From NCBI GenBank assembly GCA_903904815.1, contig CAIVDU010000009.1, positions 1-32,093 on the forward strand: 32,093 nucleotides of DNA. The letters are read 5' to 3'. Below are positions 17,397-25,194 of this stretch, in pieces. Position 1 is the first letter of the stretch. Each line of letters opens with the position of its first letter. A program made the position numbers and the translations under genes. Source of the DNA: an uncultured Armatimonadota bacterium. GTDB lineage: Bacteria; Armatimonadota; Fimbriimonadia; Fimbriimonadales; Fimbriimonadaceae. The notes under the pieces are model-generated. The model was not told the DNA's origin, ran no database searches, and was given only the letters and a program-made list of their open reading frames with translations.

Positions 17397-17455
17397 CCAG
17401 GCGAGGAGGTCGGGAGGGAGCATCCATGCTCCACCTAAGTTTCCACCTCTCCTGG
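17397..17455 (+). terminator. Nested stem-loops downstream of the prolyl isomerase gene
   Basis: CCAGGCGAGGAGG (17397-17409) and CCACCTCTCCTGG (17443-17455) are inverted with 11 of 13 matches. Inside is a perfect GGAGCAT-CC-ATGCTCC dyad (17417-17432). No U-tract follows, so this is either a non-canonical terminator or a leader structure for the next gene, whose GTG at 17479 touches yet another small hairpin (17469-17485). Confidence 0.4.
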
Positions 17456-17478
17456 GTGTCTCCCGCCAAGAGCATACC

Positions 17479-18438
17479 GTGCTCTGCGCCTATCCTGTGT
17501 CAAACCACGTCCTAAATCTTGTGCCAAGCACCCTCCTGATTGGAAACCCCGAAACGACTTGGCGCGAGTGGCTCAAGGAAAACCGAGCCGGTCGGGACTA
17601 TCTGTGTCTCGATCCCGGAGACGCGGTGCAGGGTCTGCCCGGTCGCATCTGCCTATTCCGGGGCGCTCGGCCAATCTTTGCCCGGTTTTACGGCAGCTTG
17701 GACCCCCAACGATATCCCCACGTTCTGTTGGCTGCCCTCGCCGACGCGGTCGCCGTTGCGGAGGGTGACCTGCTCGTGCAAAGCTTTGCGTACCGACCAA
17801 GCCCCCTGATGCGTCACATGACGACGCTGGTCGCCCAACTGCTTCGCCCCGAAACGATCCTGATCGCGTCCTCCACGAGCCTCGACCTGAATGGCTTTCC
17901 GGTCGGCCCAATGTCCATCGATCTGGACAAGGCGTTCCCCAAGATGGTTCAAGAAGCTCAGAGAAAGGCGCAGTGGATGAAGCTCTTGGAAAACTGTACG
18001 CCCCACGTGGTCGGGTTCAAAACCGTCAGTTTCGAGGGCGCGCGCATTGGCGCAGGGTCTCCAATCGATGCCGCGACCCGAGAGAAGATCGGCCTGCCGC
18101 ACGCGGCCTATGCCGAAGTGTGCGGAAACTCCCTTTTCGTGGTGACCGATGAAGACATCGATGAGTCACAAGTTTCTCGAGCGCTCGACCTGACCCACAC
18201 GTCGCGCCCCACCTTTGCCCGCACCGACGCCTACAACAACCTGTACTGCTCGTTCGTCCGACAATCGGGCGAAGACTTCGGATTTGGAATCATCCAATCC
18301 GTAGACTGGGAGGCGGGAGAGTTCACCATCGTGAACGACGCGGTTCCACCCGCGCCGGTGAGAATGCTTCGGCTCGGAGCCATTCAAGTGGATCCAAAGG
18401 GCCGAGAGCTCGGAGAGATCCGCCCCTGGCAGGTATAA
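17479..18438 (+). CDS. Hypothetical protein with Clp1/Grc3-like C-terminus
   Basis: The 319-aa protein has no signal peptide. Its last 85 residues (LYCSFVRQ, GFGIIQSVDWEAGEFTIV, then VRMLRLGAIQVDPKGREL) resemble the C-terminal domain of Clp1/Grc3-type polynucleotide kinases: G.gii..id..., then a strand, then lrlG.i..d..G. The N-terminal part shows no P-loop: where GxxxxGKT would be expected it reads LLIGNPETTW. If related, it is a non-kinase derivative, or the similarity is only to the small beta domain. The GTG start used here lies at a hairpin; a second in-frame GTG stands at 17497. The histidine phosphatase gene follows after 7 bp, so they share a transcript. Confidence 0.7.
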   Translation: MLCAYPVSNHVLNLVPSTLLIGNPETTWREWLKENRAGRDYLCLDPGDAVQGLPGRICLFRGARPIFARFYGSLDPQRYPHVLLAALADAVAVAEGDLLVQSFAYRPSPLMRHMTTLVAQLLRPETILIASSTSLDLNGFPVGPMSIDLDKAFPKMVQEAQRKAQWMKLLENCTPHVVGFKTVSFEGARIGAGSPIDAATREKIGLPHAAYAEVCGNSLFVVTDEDIDESQVSRALDLTHTSRPTFARTDAYNNLYCSFVRQSGEDFGFGIIQSVDWEAGEFTIVNDAVPPAPVRMLRLGAIQVDPKGRELGEIRPWQV

Positions 18439-18445
18439 CCTGCCT

Positions 18446-19063
18446 ATGAGGCTGTACCTGGTGCGGCATGGGCGTACCGCCTGGAACATCGCAGGGCGGG
18501 CTCAAGGCCACACCGATATCCCCTTGGATGAGATTGGACTCGAACAACGGGATCTACTTGCCCAATCGTTCAAGACCATCAAGCTAGATCGGATCTACTC
18601 CAGCGACCTCATGAGAGCGAAGCAGACGGCGGAAGCGCTGGTGGACGCCACTGGCGCTCCGTTAGAGGTCTATAGAGACCTGAGAGAGCGCGGATTCGGA
18701 GAATGGGAGGGTCAGTCTTTCACCGACCTTCAGGACTGGATCGTCCAGGAGGCGGCGCGGCTTGGTATCTCCAAGATCGCCGTTCGCCCTCCAGGAGGAG
18801 AGTCGTACGTTGACCTCTGGGCAAGAACCTCGGGACTCCTGCAATCGATCCTCGATTCCGACGAAGATGCTGCCATTGTTTCCCACGGAGGAACCTGCTC
18901 GATCCTCCTCGCCCAACTGATTCGTGGCACCCCGGAATCCGCCCGATCCTTCCGGTTGAAGAACACATCTGTATTCGAGTTAGAACGTCGCGAAGATGGC
19001 TACTTCAGCATCACGAGGTTTAACGACACAAGCCACCTTGATGAAGCTGTGCTCAACCGATGA
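18446..19063 (+). CDS. Histidine phosphatase family protein (phosphoglycerate mutase-like)
   Basis: Branch 1 of the histidine phosphatase superfamily: a phosphohistidine intermediate hydrolyses small phosphoesters. The 205-aa product begins RLYLVRHGRTAWN with catalytic Arg7-His8; Arg57 (DLMRAKQT), acid Glu81 (LRERGFGEWEG) and the second His147 (VSHGGT) complete the site. It could be a GpmB- or CobC-like phosphatase; the sequence does not decide the substrate, and no cobalamin genes are nearby. The ATGA overlap with lnt at 19060-19063 indicates translational coupling. Confidence 0.9.
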   Translation: MRLYLVRHGRTAWNIAGRAQGHTDIPLDEIGLEQRDLLAQSFKTIKLDRIYSSDLMRAKQTAEALVDATGAPLEVYRDLRERGFGEWEGQSFTDLQDWIVQEAARLGISKIAVRPPGGESYVDLWARTSGLLQSILDSDEDAAIVSHGGTCSILLAQLIRGTPESARSFRLKNTSVFELERREDGYFSITRFNDTSHLDEAVLNR

Positions 19064-20526
19064 CTCCACGACCCTCTTACCTCGCCTTGGCAAGCGCTCT
19101 CCTGTGCCTGGGCGCATTCGCGCCCTTTAATGCTGTCCCGCTCCTGTTCGTTTGCCTTGCCCCGCTCCTGATTCGATTAGGTGAACCCGGCGTCCGCTCG
19201 TTCCGTTGTGGCTATGGCTTTGGCATCGTATTTGGTCTCGGTCAATTCTTTTGGCTCACTCAGCTGGCCTATCGTTGGACCGGGAGTTTCGTTCTCGCAC
19301 TGGTTCCGCTCGTTCTCGCGACGGTCCTCTACGCGATCTACTTCGGGCTGATCGGCTGGCTGGTCCAACGGTGCTGGCTGCTCCGCATGCCGTGGCTCAT
19401 CCCTCTGGTGTGGGCCGGGGTAGAGGCATTTCGGAGCTACATCCCCGTCCTCGCGTTTCCCTGGGGACTTCTTGCTTCCCCACTCTGGCACTATCCCGCG
19501 CTGATGCAGTCGGCCCACTGGCTCACCATTTTCGGGGCAAGCGCGTTCGTTGTCCTTGTCAACACCGCGCTTGCCGTCTGGTACCGAGAACGTAGTTTCG
19601 CTGCCGTGCGACCGCTGATTGCCGGAATCGCCGTCGTGGCCCTCGTACCGGTGGCCGCCGAGTGGATTCCGGTGAACACCACTCCTCTGCGAGTCACCGC
19701 AGGCCAGCCGGGAGTGGACCTTGCGTTCGGCGACCCTAAGCCAAATAAGTTGGCGGTCGAATTCAACGTGGCCCAGATCCAGGAGCAGGCGCGAAACGAG
19801 AAGAGCCAACTGCTTGTCCTTCCTGAAGGGCTCATCCATACGCCGTCCACTATGCCGCCCAAGATCCCTTTCACGGTTAGCAGTAGTCTGCCGATCGTGT
19901 TCGGCGGTCAACGCGGAGACGAACCCGCCTACCAGTCGGCATTTGCCTACGATGGGGCATGGTCGGTCGCCGACAAGACTCGTCTGGTCATCTTCGGCGA
20001 GTTCGTCCCTGGCCGGAACGTCATCCCTTTTCTCGATCAATTTCACCTTCCGACCGGCGACATTTCGGCGGGGACACGAGTGAGTTCGCTCACGGTCAAC
20101 CAAACTATCGTGGGTCCACTGGTGTGCTTCGAAGGACTGTTTCCCGATCTAGGCTATCGACAAACGCTGAACGGCGCCCAAGTGCTTGCTGTGATGAGCA
20201 TGGACGACTGGTTCATGGGTTCAAACGCTCCCGACCAGTTGCGTGCGGGCTCGGTCTGGCGTGCCGTCGAAACCGGACGCCCGGTCATACGGGCGGCATC
20301 CACTGGCTTTTCACTCATCGTCGACCGGTTCGGAAACGTTCTTGGCGACGCCCCTACTCAGACAACCTCCGCCATCACCCGCGAAATTCAGATCACTTCG
20401 GGTGGGGCGCCATGGTGGCTCCCGGTGTTTCCCCTGCTGTCCGTAGCGGTCTGCCTGGGACTGATCGCGTTCCCAGTTTTAGTGAAAAGCACCCGGAAAC
20501 CAGCCAGTTCTGCCGCAACCTCGTAG
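19060..20526 (+). CDS. lnt: Apolipoprotein N-acyltransferase
   Basis: Transfers the third acyl chain to the N-terminal cysteine of diacylated lipoproteins in the inner membrane. The N-terminal ~200 residues hold six to seven membrane segments including the family's FPWG. The nitrilase-like periplasmic domain has the Glu-Lys-Cys triad: Glu256 in LVLPEG, Lys306 in ADKTRLVIFGEFVPG and Cys356 in PLVCFEG. A last membrane segment (about 455-475) closes the protein. The 488-aa length is normal. Its presence matches the lipoproteins encoded at 9.4-11.6 kb and supports a diderm envelope. Confidence 0.93.
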   Translation: MTPRPSYLALASALLCLGAFAPFNAVPLLFVCLAPLLIRLGEPGVRSFRCGYGFGIVFGLGQFFWLTQLAYRWTGSFVLALVPLVLATVLYAIYFGLIGWLVQRCWLLRMPWLIPLVWAGVEAFRSYIPVLAFPWGLLASPLWHYPALMQSAHWLTIFGASAFVVLVNTALAVWYRERSFAAVRPLIAGIAVVALVPVAAEWIPVNTTPLRVTAGQPGVDLAFGDPKPNKLAVEFNVAQIQEQARNEKSQLLVLPEGLIHTPSTMPPKIPFTVSSSLPIVFGGQRGDEPAYQSAFAYDGAWSVADKTRLVIFGEFVPGRNVIPFLDQFHLPTGDISAGTRVSSLTVNQTIVGPLVCFEGLFPDLGYRQTLNGAQVLAVMSMDDWFMGSNAPDQLRAGSVWRAVETGRPVIRAASTGFSLIVDRFGNVLGDAPTQTTSAITREIQITSGGAPWWLPVFPLLSVAVCLGLIAFPVLVKSTRKPASSAATS

Positions 20527-20582
20527 TCGGAATCCAAACGTCTGCTTCATTTTGAGGGTCGAATGCGTCAAAGTAGCTGACG

Positions 20583-21227
20583 ATGCGTCTAGATTCTCCC
20601 GATGGTCCGCGCCCGGGTCCCAAAGTCGAAGTAGGCCACGTTCTTCCCTGTACCGTGGTTGACCACCTTGGAGGACGCCGATTCGAAGTCACCTCCAAAC
20701 GAGCCCCTCGTGGATGGACGGTCGTGCTCGAATCCCGAAACCCCCAAGGCGTCAACGAGGGAGATCACACCGACTACTGGGTCGTGCGTGTCGATCCCAA
20801 GCGGCGCGAGTTGTTGGTTCGCGACGGCACCCATGGTCGACTTCCGATCAGCGAGGCCATGCGCCTCCGTTATATGCTTGCCGTGCGGAGCATGGTCGAA
20901 CCAGAGACCCTGAAGCCCGAGGAGCTCCTCGAGGCGCTCGCCGAAGCGAAGGGCATGATCAGCAGAATCATCAAGCAGGATTCCGCCGACTGGTTGAGTG
21001 TCTACCAACTGCTCGGCAAGCCGAGAGTCGGCTCTATTCAACGATCGCTCGACGAGTTGACTGAACTCAGAGACAAACTGAAGGCAGAAGGCGCTCTGGA
21101 CCAGGACCTCCTGGAGCGAGCCACCCGACCGTTCTATGAGGGTCTGGATCGTGCTCTGGAGGCTCTCACCTATCCTGATCGAGCCGGTAGCGAAGACTTG
21201 GAAGATGACGACGATTTAGGTGACTAA
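20583..21227 (+). CDS. Hypothetical 214-aa protein with acidic tail
   Basis: Not recognised. The first ~85 residues appear beta-rich and start with a KVEVGHVLPCTVVDH segment reminiscent of small OB-like domains, which is only a resemblance. Residues ~90-195 are predicted helical with Leu/Glu-rich repeats that could form a coiled coil. The protein ends in a strongly acidic tail of Glu and Asp (SEDLEDDDDLGD). No signal or membrane segment is present, so it is probably cytoplasmic. It lies 56 bp after lnt in the same direction and is the last core gene before the tRNA. Confidence 0.65.
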   Translation: MRLDSPDGPRPGPKVEVGHVLPCTVVDHLGGRRFEVTSKRAPRGWTVVLESRNPQGVNEGDHTDYWVVRVDPKRRELLVRDGTHGRLPISEAMRLRYMLAVRSMVEPETLKPEELLEALAEAKGMISRIIKQDSADWLSVYQLLGKPRVGSIQRSLDELTELRDKLKAEGALDQDLLERATRPFYEGLDRALEALTYPDRAGSEDLEDDDDLGD

Positions 21228-21351
21228 GGACAATCGATTGTTCAGATAATTTCAGGAAAAGTGAGTTTTTTCACTGAACTCTCTCAGAAATGCGAACGTC
21301 TGGGAAGTTAAATACGAAGTATATGTCGGAATAAGGCGTGGTCAGAAAAAA

Positions 21352-21383
21352 GGCCCCGCCCTGCGTCAAACGGGTTCGGGGCC
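21352..21383 (+). terminator. GC-rich hairpin downstream of the lnt operon
   Basis: GGCCCCG (21352-21358) pairs with CGGGGCC (21377-21383). An A-tract precedes the left arm, which reads as a U-tract for the opposite strand, so it may terminate transcription from the right rather than from lnt. Confidence 0.4.
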
Positions 21384-21393
21384 GAACGGCTTC

Positions 21394-21407
21394 GGGGGCG
21401 AACCCCC
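21394..21407 (+). terminator. Second hairpin in the same gap
   Basis: GGGGG-CGAA-CCCCC is a perfect 5-bp stem with a stable tetraloop, followed by a pyrimidine-rich run (TTCTCGCTTCC) instead of a pure U-tract. It lies 10 bp after the previous hairpin. Confidence 0.4.
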
Positions 21408-21605
21408 TTCTCGCTTCCTTTGTTCTCGATGAACAGGCAGATTTAATTTCTGCTCTAAGAGCAATTATGGCTCATGTCCCGAGATTATGCGAGTCACAAC
21501 TTCCATGTAACGACTTGTGACTACAATCTTAGTTGGCTTCACCGTCGCAACCTACAGGGGATGAAATCAAACCGCCTCTCCCCGGTAGAATGTGAAATCG
21601 ATCGC

Positions 21606-21693
21606 GGAGAGATGGCAGAGTGGTCGATTGCGACTGTCTTGAAAACAGTTGTGGGGAAACTCACCGGGGGTTCGAATCCCTCTCTCTCCGCCA
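21606..21693 (+). tRNA. tRNA-Ser(UGA)
   Basis: Acceptor arms GGAGAGA (21606-21612) and TCTCTCC (21683-21689) pair perfectly, followed by discriminator G and an encoded CCA (21691-21693). The anticodon stem ACTGT/ACAGT holds the loop CTTGAAA, giving anticodon TGA, which reads UCA serine codons. The T-loop is GGTTCGAATCC. A long variable arm between the anticodon and T stems is typical of class II serine tRNAs. The 3' end is the likely attachment site of the element that starts with the integrase gene 98 bp downstream. Confidence 0.97.
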
Positions 21694-21790
21694 AATTTCG
21701 AACCTAAATTGGCATTTCGGCGAGTTTCTTCCAAATCAGATACACATAGTCTTACACACATTTTCGAGGAAAACTCGGTAATATCCAGTT

Positions 21791-22954
21791 GTGGCAAGAC
21801 CCAAGAAGCTCATAACACCTGGCGTTACCTTCGACGCTAAATCGGGCCGTTGGCGATGGTCGGTGGTTCGCAAATTTCCAGATGGGACGAAGTTCGCGAA
21901 GAATGGATCAAAGAAGTCTCGCGACGAAGCCATAGCCACGCACAAAGAGGTGCTCGAATTGTTCGAGGAAGCCCTCGCGGCTCAACTATCCCCTACAATA
22001 ACCGCAGAGCCGGTTAGAGTCGAATACACGCTCAGAACCTGGGCTAACTACGCCATGACAAACATCTGGCCTAAGCCAGGTGGCCTAGCCTACAACACGA
22101 TTCATAACTACGAACTCGATCTCAATCGGCACATCTTCTCGAAACCGATAGCAGATATGCCCCTAAAGGCAATTTCTACGTTTGACATTCGAGGCGTCCT
22201 AGCTCAGATTGGAGGAAGTCAACACCTACAGGCCAACCTCCGGAACGTACTCGCCCGCCTTTTCAAAGATGCACAGCAAGACGGTGAATACCCAGAGGGC
22301 AGAAGACCGACCGACTCGATCTCAGCAGCGAGAAACCACAAGGAGCGAGACGAGGACGGCGATCTTATCGAAACGCATCGGGTGCTGACGGAGCAAGAGC
22401 AGAAAACATTACTCGCTCACTCATCGTCCAGTTGGGCATACATTGGAATTCTGATTCAATTAAAGACCGGTCTCAGAAGCGGCGAAGTTTGTGGACTCCG
22501 ACGTCGCGACATTCAAGCTGGCGTTCTGCACGTTACCGGACAACTGATCAGACAGAAGGGCATTGGACTCGTCCGCTCCGCCACAAAAACGAAGAGTGGA
22601 CTCCGGTCAATTCCTCTCCCAAAGTCCGTCCTCGAAGCACTTAAAAGCTTCGGGGGCAAAGACTATCTTCTTGAGGATGACGGAAAGTTAGTGGACTCAA
22701 GCAAATATGGGGCGACCGTCTCAGCGTTAATGGAGTCAGCTGGAATCAACGGCACACCGACGGCCCCCATAAGCCCCAAAGCTAGCTCGCACGACCTACG
22801 TCATACCTTTGGGTCGGTAGCCGCGTGTAAGCACAATTTTCCAATCAAGACTCTGAGCGAGATCATGGGACACTCAAATATTGCCACTACTCTGAGCCTG
22901 TACGTGCACGCCGACGCGGACGATAAGTTCGCGGCGATGTCGAAGTTTGATTGA
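21791..22954 (+). CDS. Tyrosine-type site-specific integrase
   Basis: 387 aa. The N-terminal part has an Arm-like beta region (GVTFDAKSGRWRWSVVRKF) and a SAM-like core-binding domain (about 80-165). The catalytic domain shows the full set: Arg229 (KTGLRSGEVCGL), Lys268 (TKTKSGLRSIPLP), His334-x-x-Arg337 (SSHDLRHTF), His361 (MGHSNIATT) and nucleophile Tyr371 (LSLYVHA). The GTG at 21791 is the start. It reads away from the adjacent tRNA-Ser, the usual arrangement for tRNA-targeting integrases. Its 3' end overlaps a convergent excisionase-like gene by 68 bp. Confidence 0.95.
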   Translation: MARPKKLITPGVTFDAKSGRWRWSVVRKFPDGTKFAKNGSKKSRDEAIATHKEVLELFEEALAAQLSPTITAEPVRVEYTLRTWANYAMTNIWPKPGGLAYNTIHNYELDLNRHIFSKPIADMPLKAISTFDIRGVLAQIGGSQHLQANLRNVLARLFKDAQQDGEYPEGRRPTDSISAARNHKERDEDGDLIETHRVLTEQEQKTLLAHSSSSWAYIGILIQLKTGLRSGEVCGLRRRDIQAGVLHVTGQLIRQKGIGLVRSATKTKSGLRSIPLPKSVLEALKSFGGKDYLLEDDGKLVDSSKYGATVSALMESAGINGTPTAPISPKASSHDLRHTFGSVAACKHNFPIKTLSEIMGHSNIATTLSLYVHADADDKFAAMSKFD

Positions 22955-23144
22955 CAACTGGCCCCGCTACCAGAGAGTCAATGTAAGCGATAACATCCTC
23001 ACGACGAACCCTACGACAGCCTCCAATCTTAAAGGACAGCAGGTCCTTACTGGCCACCAAAGCGTGCGCCTTCCGCACCGAAATCCGCAAGAAGTCAGCC
23101 ACCTCTTGGACCGTAAGCACCGCGTTGGGAGACTCTGAACTCAA
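22887..23144 (-). CDS. Excisionase-like helix-turn-helix protein
   Basis: 85 aa with a MerR/AlpA-type winged helix: VLTVQEVADFLRISVRKAHALV is helix-turn-helix, and FKIGGCRRVRREDVIAYID is the wing and third helix typical of excisionases (KIGGxxRxxxxDLxxyl). A basic, disordered tail (RTYRPRRRARTGSE) follows. The start is TTG 23144 without a strong ribosome binding site. It is convergent with and overlaps the 3' end of the integrase by 68 bp, so transcription of one may interfere with the other. A role in directing excision is inferred from family and place. Confidence 0.8.
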   Translation of the reverse strand: MSSESPNAVLTVQEVADFLRISVRKAHALVASKDLLSFKIGGCRRVRREDVIAYIDSLVAGPVVNQTSTSPRTYRPRRRARTGSE

Positions 23145-23331
23145 ATCGCACAGTCCTGGACGATCAGTCCATTTGATCGCGATCGAATCAAACTACGTGA
23201 CGCTGACCGCCACATCACTCTTAAACCGGATACGACTCTCGATTGATACATTTTTTTCCAGGGACCTGACCCTTGCGAGTCATTTTACACAATTGTCCAG
23301 TAATTCAGGAAAAATTCTGGATCCACTGGAA

Positions 23332-24105
23332 TTATCTCGCTCGCGCCTCCAGCTCTATCGGACACCCTCGCGGCCTAGATTCTCGCATTGAGCCCCCATC
23401 GGGAAACCGGGTCACGATAGAAACGACCTGCCCCAAGACCATGTCCCGACCAGGGCTGAGGTCCAACGGCAATTCCTTACGGTCCATTCCTATCCGAACC
23501 CAATCGTCGCCCCGCTGCTTTAGCCCCCAAACCGCAACCCTCGTATCATCGAAGCTCTTTGCGGAGTACACGCAAACGAACAGGTAGCCGTCTCGTGGCT
23601 CCCTCTGCTTGGTGTCCGCAACCAACCTATCAGCCTCAGCAAGCCTGGGAGACATGTAGTGCGAGTTCACGTCAAGCAGGACCGCTGAGTCGGGATCGAG
23701 AGCATCATCTAGTTCAAACAACTCATGCGTAGAGTAAGTTTGGGTCCCTGAATCCCGATCCACAACACCCTTGTAATCCTTGAGCGCACAAGGAATCGAG
23801 CCCCCGTGCCCAATAAATAATATGGGCCGATTATCTTTCAGGGGATTGCTAGGCTGCGTTCCAACCCAAATCACATCCTCAGAAATTCCTAGGTATGCCG
23901 AAAGCTTCTTTACGTGGCCCTGGTGAGAAACAAGCTCCCTTCGCAAATGGTAGGTGCCCCTCTCCCACGCAGCAATCGTAGATTTGGGAATTCCTGTTCC
24001 AGCTTCAAGCTCTCGGATAGTAGTCCTGCAGGTAACCCGGGCGTTATGAAGCCTAGCACCAGGTGTATCCGCATTTTCTATTAATTCGGCTAAGCCACGA
24101 GCCAT
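23332..24105 (-). CDS. XRE-HTH repressor with S24-like domain lacking the catalytic dyad
   Basis: I start at ATG 24105, because AGGAGG stands at ideal distance; the frame extends to 24249 without support. The 257-aa protein has an XRE helix-turn-helix (about residues 26-75, IRELEAGTGIPKSTIAAWERG) and a C-terminal part laid out like a CI/LexA S24 domain: LLDVNSHYMSPRLAEADRLVAD corresponds to the gdSMxPxlxxGDxvlvd signature, then DGYLFVCV, VAVWGLKQRG and MVLGQVVSIVTRF. The nucleophilic Ser position reads Tyr150, and the general-base Lys region reads VAVWGL, so RecA-stimulated self-cleavage seems lost. It is divergent from the 24313 gene, as expected of an element's master repressor. Confidence 0.75.
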   Translation of the reverse strand: MARGLAELIENADTPGARLHNARVTCRTTIRELEAGTGIPKSTIAAWERGTYHLRRELVSHQGHVKKLSAYLGISEDVIWVGTQPSNPLKDNRPILFIGHGGSIPCALKDYKGVVDRDSGTQTYSTHELFELDDALDPDSAVLLDVNSHYMSPRLAEADRLVADTKQREPRDGYLFVCVYSAKSFDDTRVAVWGLKQRGDDWVRIGMDRKELPLDLSPGRDMVLGQVVSIVTRFPDGGSMRESRPRGCPIELEARAR

Positions 24106-24312
24106 TTGTGCGGCCTCCTGACTAAATTTATTTTGTCCTGCATTGGAGCAGTTTTCTGTGTTATTATTCGTTCCATCGACTTTTCTTTGACAAGATGGGA
24201 GCGGTTCACATACGCTTCGCTGGATTAATTCTAGCCTAAGTCTGGACATTCATGGACTTATCCTGGATCAACTCCAATATGCCCGAGGACAAGTCGAGTT
24301 GGGAACACGAGC
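24106..24312. promoter_or_regulatory. Divergent control region of the integrated element
   Basis: This 207-bp gap lies between the repressor and the divergent gene. TTGTCCT-2-ATTGGAG (24133-24148) recurs in inverted orientation as CTCCAAT-7-AGGACAA (24272-24292), so the same two 7-bp blocks flank the gap near both starts. A TTGACA hexamer at 24187-24192 could be a -35 for the rightward gene, although no good -10 follows. These are candidate repressor operators. Confidence 0.4.
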
Positions 24313-25194
24313 ATGCGAGAAGCGCAAGACAATGGATATGACCCTTTCGACGACGAAGAATATGACCAACTGCCCGCAAAACACCTGACCTGGGACCAAG
24401 TTGACGCATGGCGGAAGTTCCAAAAAGACTCCGAGGCTGTTTCTCTTCGTTCAGGCCCGAAGTGGTCAGAGCCAGCAGCGCTTCTGACGGCTTACAGCGA
24501 TGTACCAGCAGACGTACGGCGCATGGTCTATGGATCAGTTGTTGGAATCCTTCACCCGATTGATGAGGGACAGGAGCACAATCTCGAAAAGCAAAAAGAT
24601 GGAGCGTTCTGTTTCCCGCTGTGTCGAGAGCTTCAAGGGTGGAACTTGCGCGAGGGACGCGAGGCCAAGGACCTTCCAGAGGAACTCTGGACGCCCATTG
24701 CGCGGATGTTTTCGGATGGGGTCCTTTCTGCGGTCGCAATGCCAGCGAATCGGCGTACTGATTGGTCCAACATCGACTCCGTCATACTCACCTTCCAGGA
24801 CGCCTGGGAGAAGGTGAAGTACGCCAAGGACTTCACCCCGCTCGATCTCGCAGTCAAGTATGCCAAAGCCTCTCCGCTTCGCCTCTCATTCGAGAATAAC
24901 CACATTTTGAAAAGACTAGGGGGAATGAAGCATCGAATCGAATTCATGGCTTCGGTGTGCCTACATCTTGCGCGACTGAGCGAAGACGGCAGTTTTCACG
25001 TGTCTGCACCCGCACTGGAGAAAGCACAAAATCAAGACCAACCGATAAATGTGAACGACATTTATAAGCTGCTCAACCAGTTGATGAATTCTGGATTGAT
25101 CACCCAGATTTCCGATCACGTCCCATGCAAGAAAGGCAGGCGGTTCGTCTTCAACCATGACCGACACGACCTATACACGGCACCTAGTGCATAG
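24313..25194 (+). CDS. Element-encoded protein with possible C-terminal winged helix
   Basis: 293 aa, not assigned to a named family. The N-terminus is acidic (DPFDDEEYDQLP). The middle has two conserved-looking helical blocks without nucleotide-binding motifs. Residues ~210-280 (FMASVCLHLARL, DIYKLLNQLMNSGLI, KKGRRFVFN) suggest a winged helix with a basic wing. Its place, divergent from the repressor in a small integrated element, is where replication initiators or early activators usually sit, but that is inference. It ends four bases into a repeat arm at 25190-25204. Base composition is poorer in GC than the core genes. Confidence 0.65.
   Translation: MREAQDNGYDPFDDEEYDQLPAKHLTWDQVDAWRKFQKDSEAVSLRSGPKWSEPAALLTAYSDVPADVRRMVYGSVVGILHPIDEGQEHNLEKQKDGAFCFPLCRELQGWNLREGREAKDLPEELWTPIARMFSDGVLSAVAMPANRRTDWSNIDSVILTFQDAWEKVKYAKDFTPLDLAVKYAKASPLRLSFENNHILKRLGGMKHRIEFMASVCLHLARLSEDGSFHVSAPALEKAQNQDQPINVNDIYKLLNQLMNSGLITQISDHVPCKKGRRFVFNHDRHDLYTAPSA

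Noticed and set aside
19177-20103. Minus-strand 308-codon frame opposite lnt
   Set aside because: Antisense shadow of a gene with a complete catalytic triad; composition is charged and repetitive.
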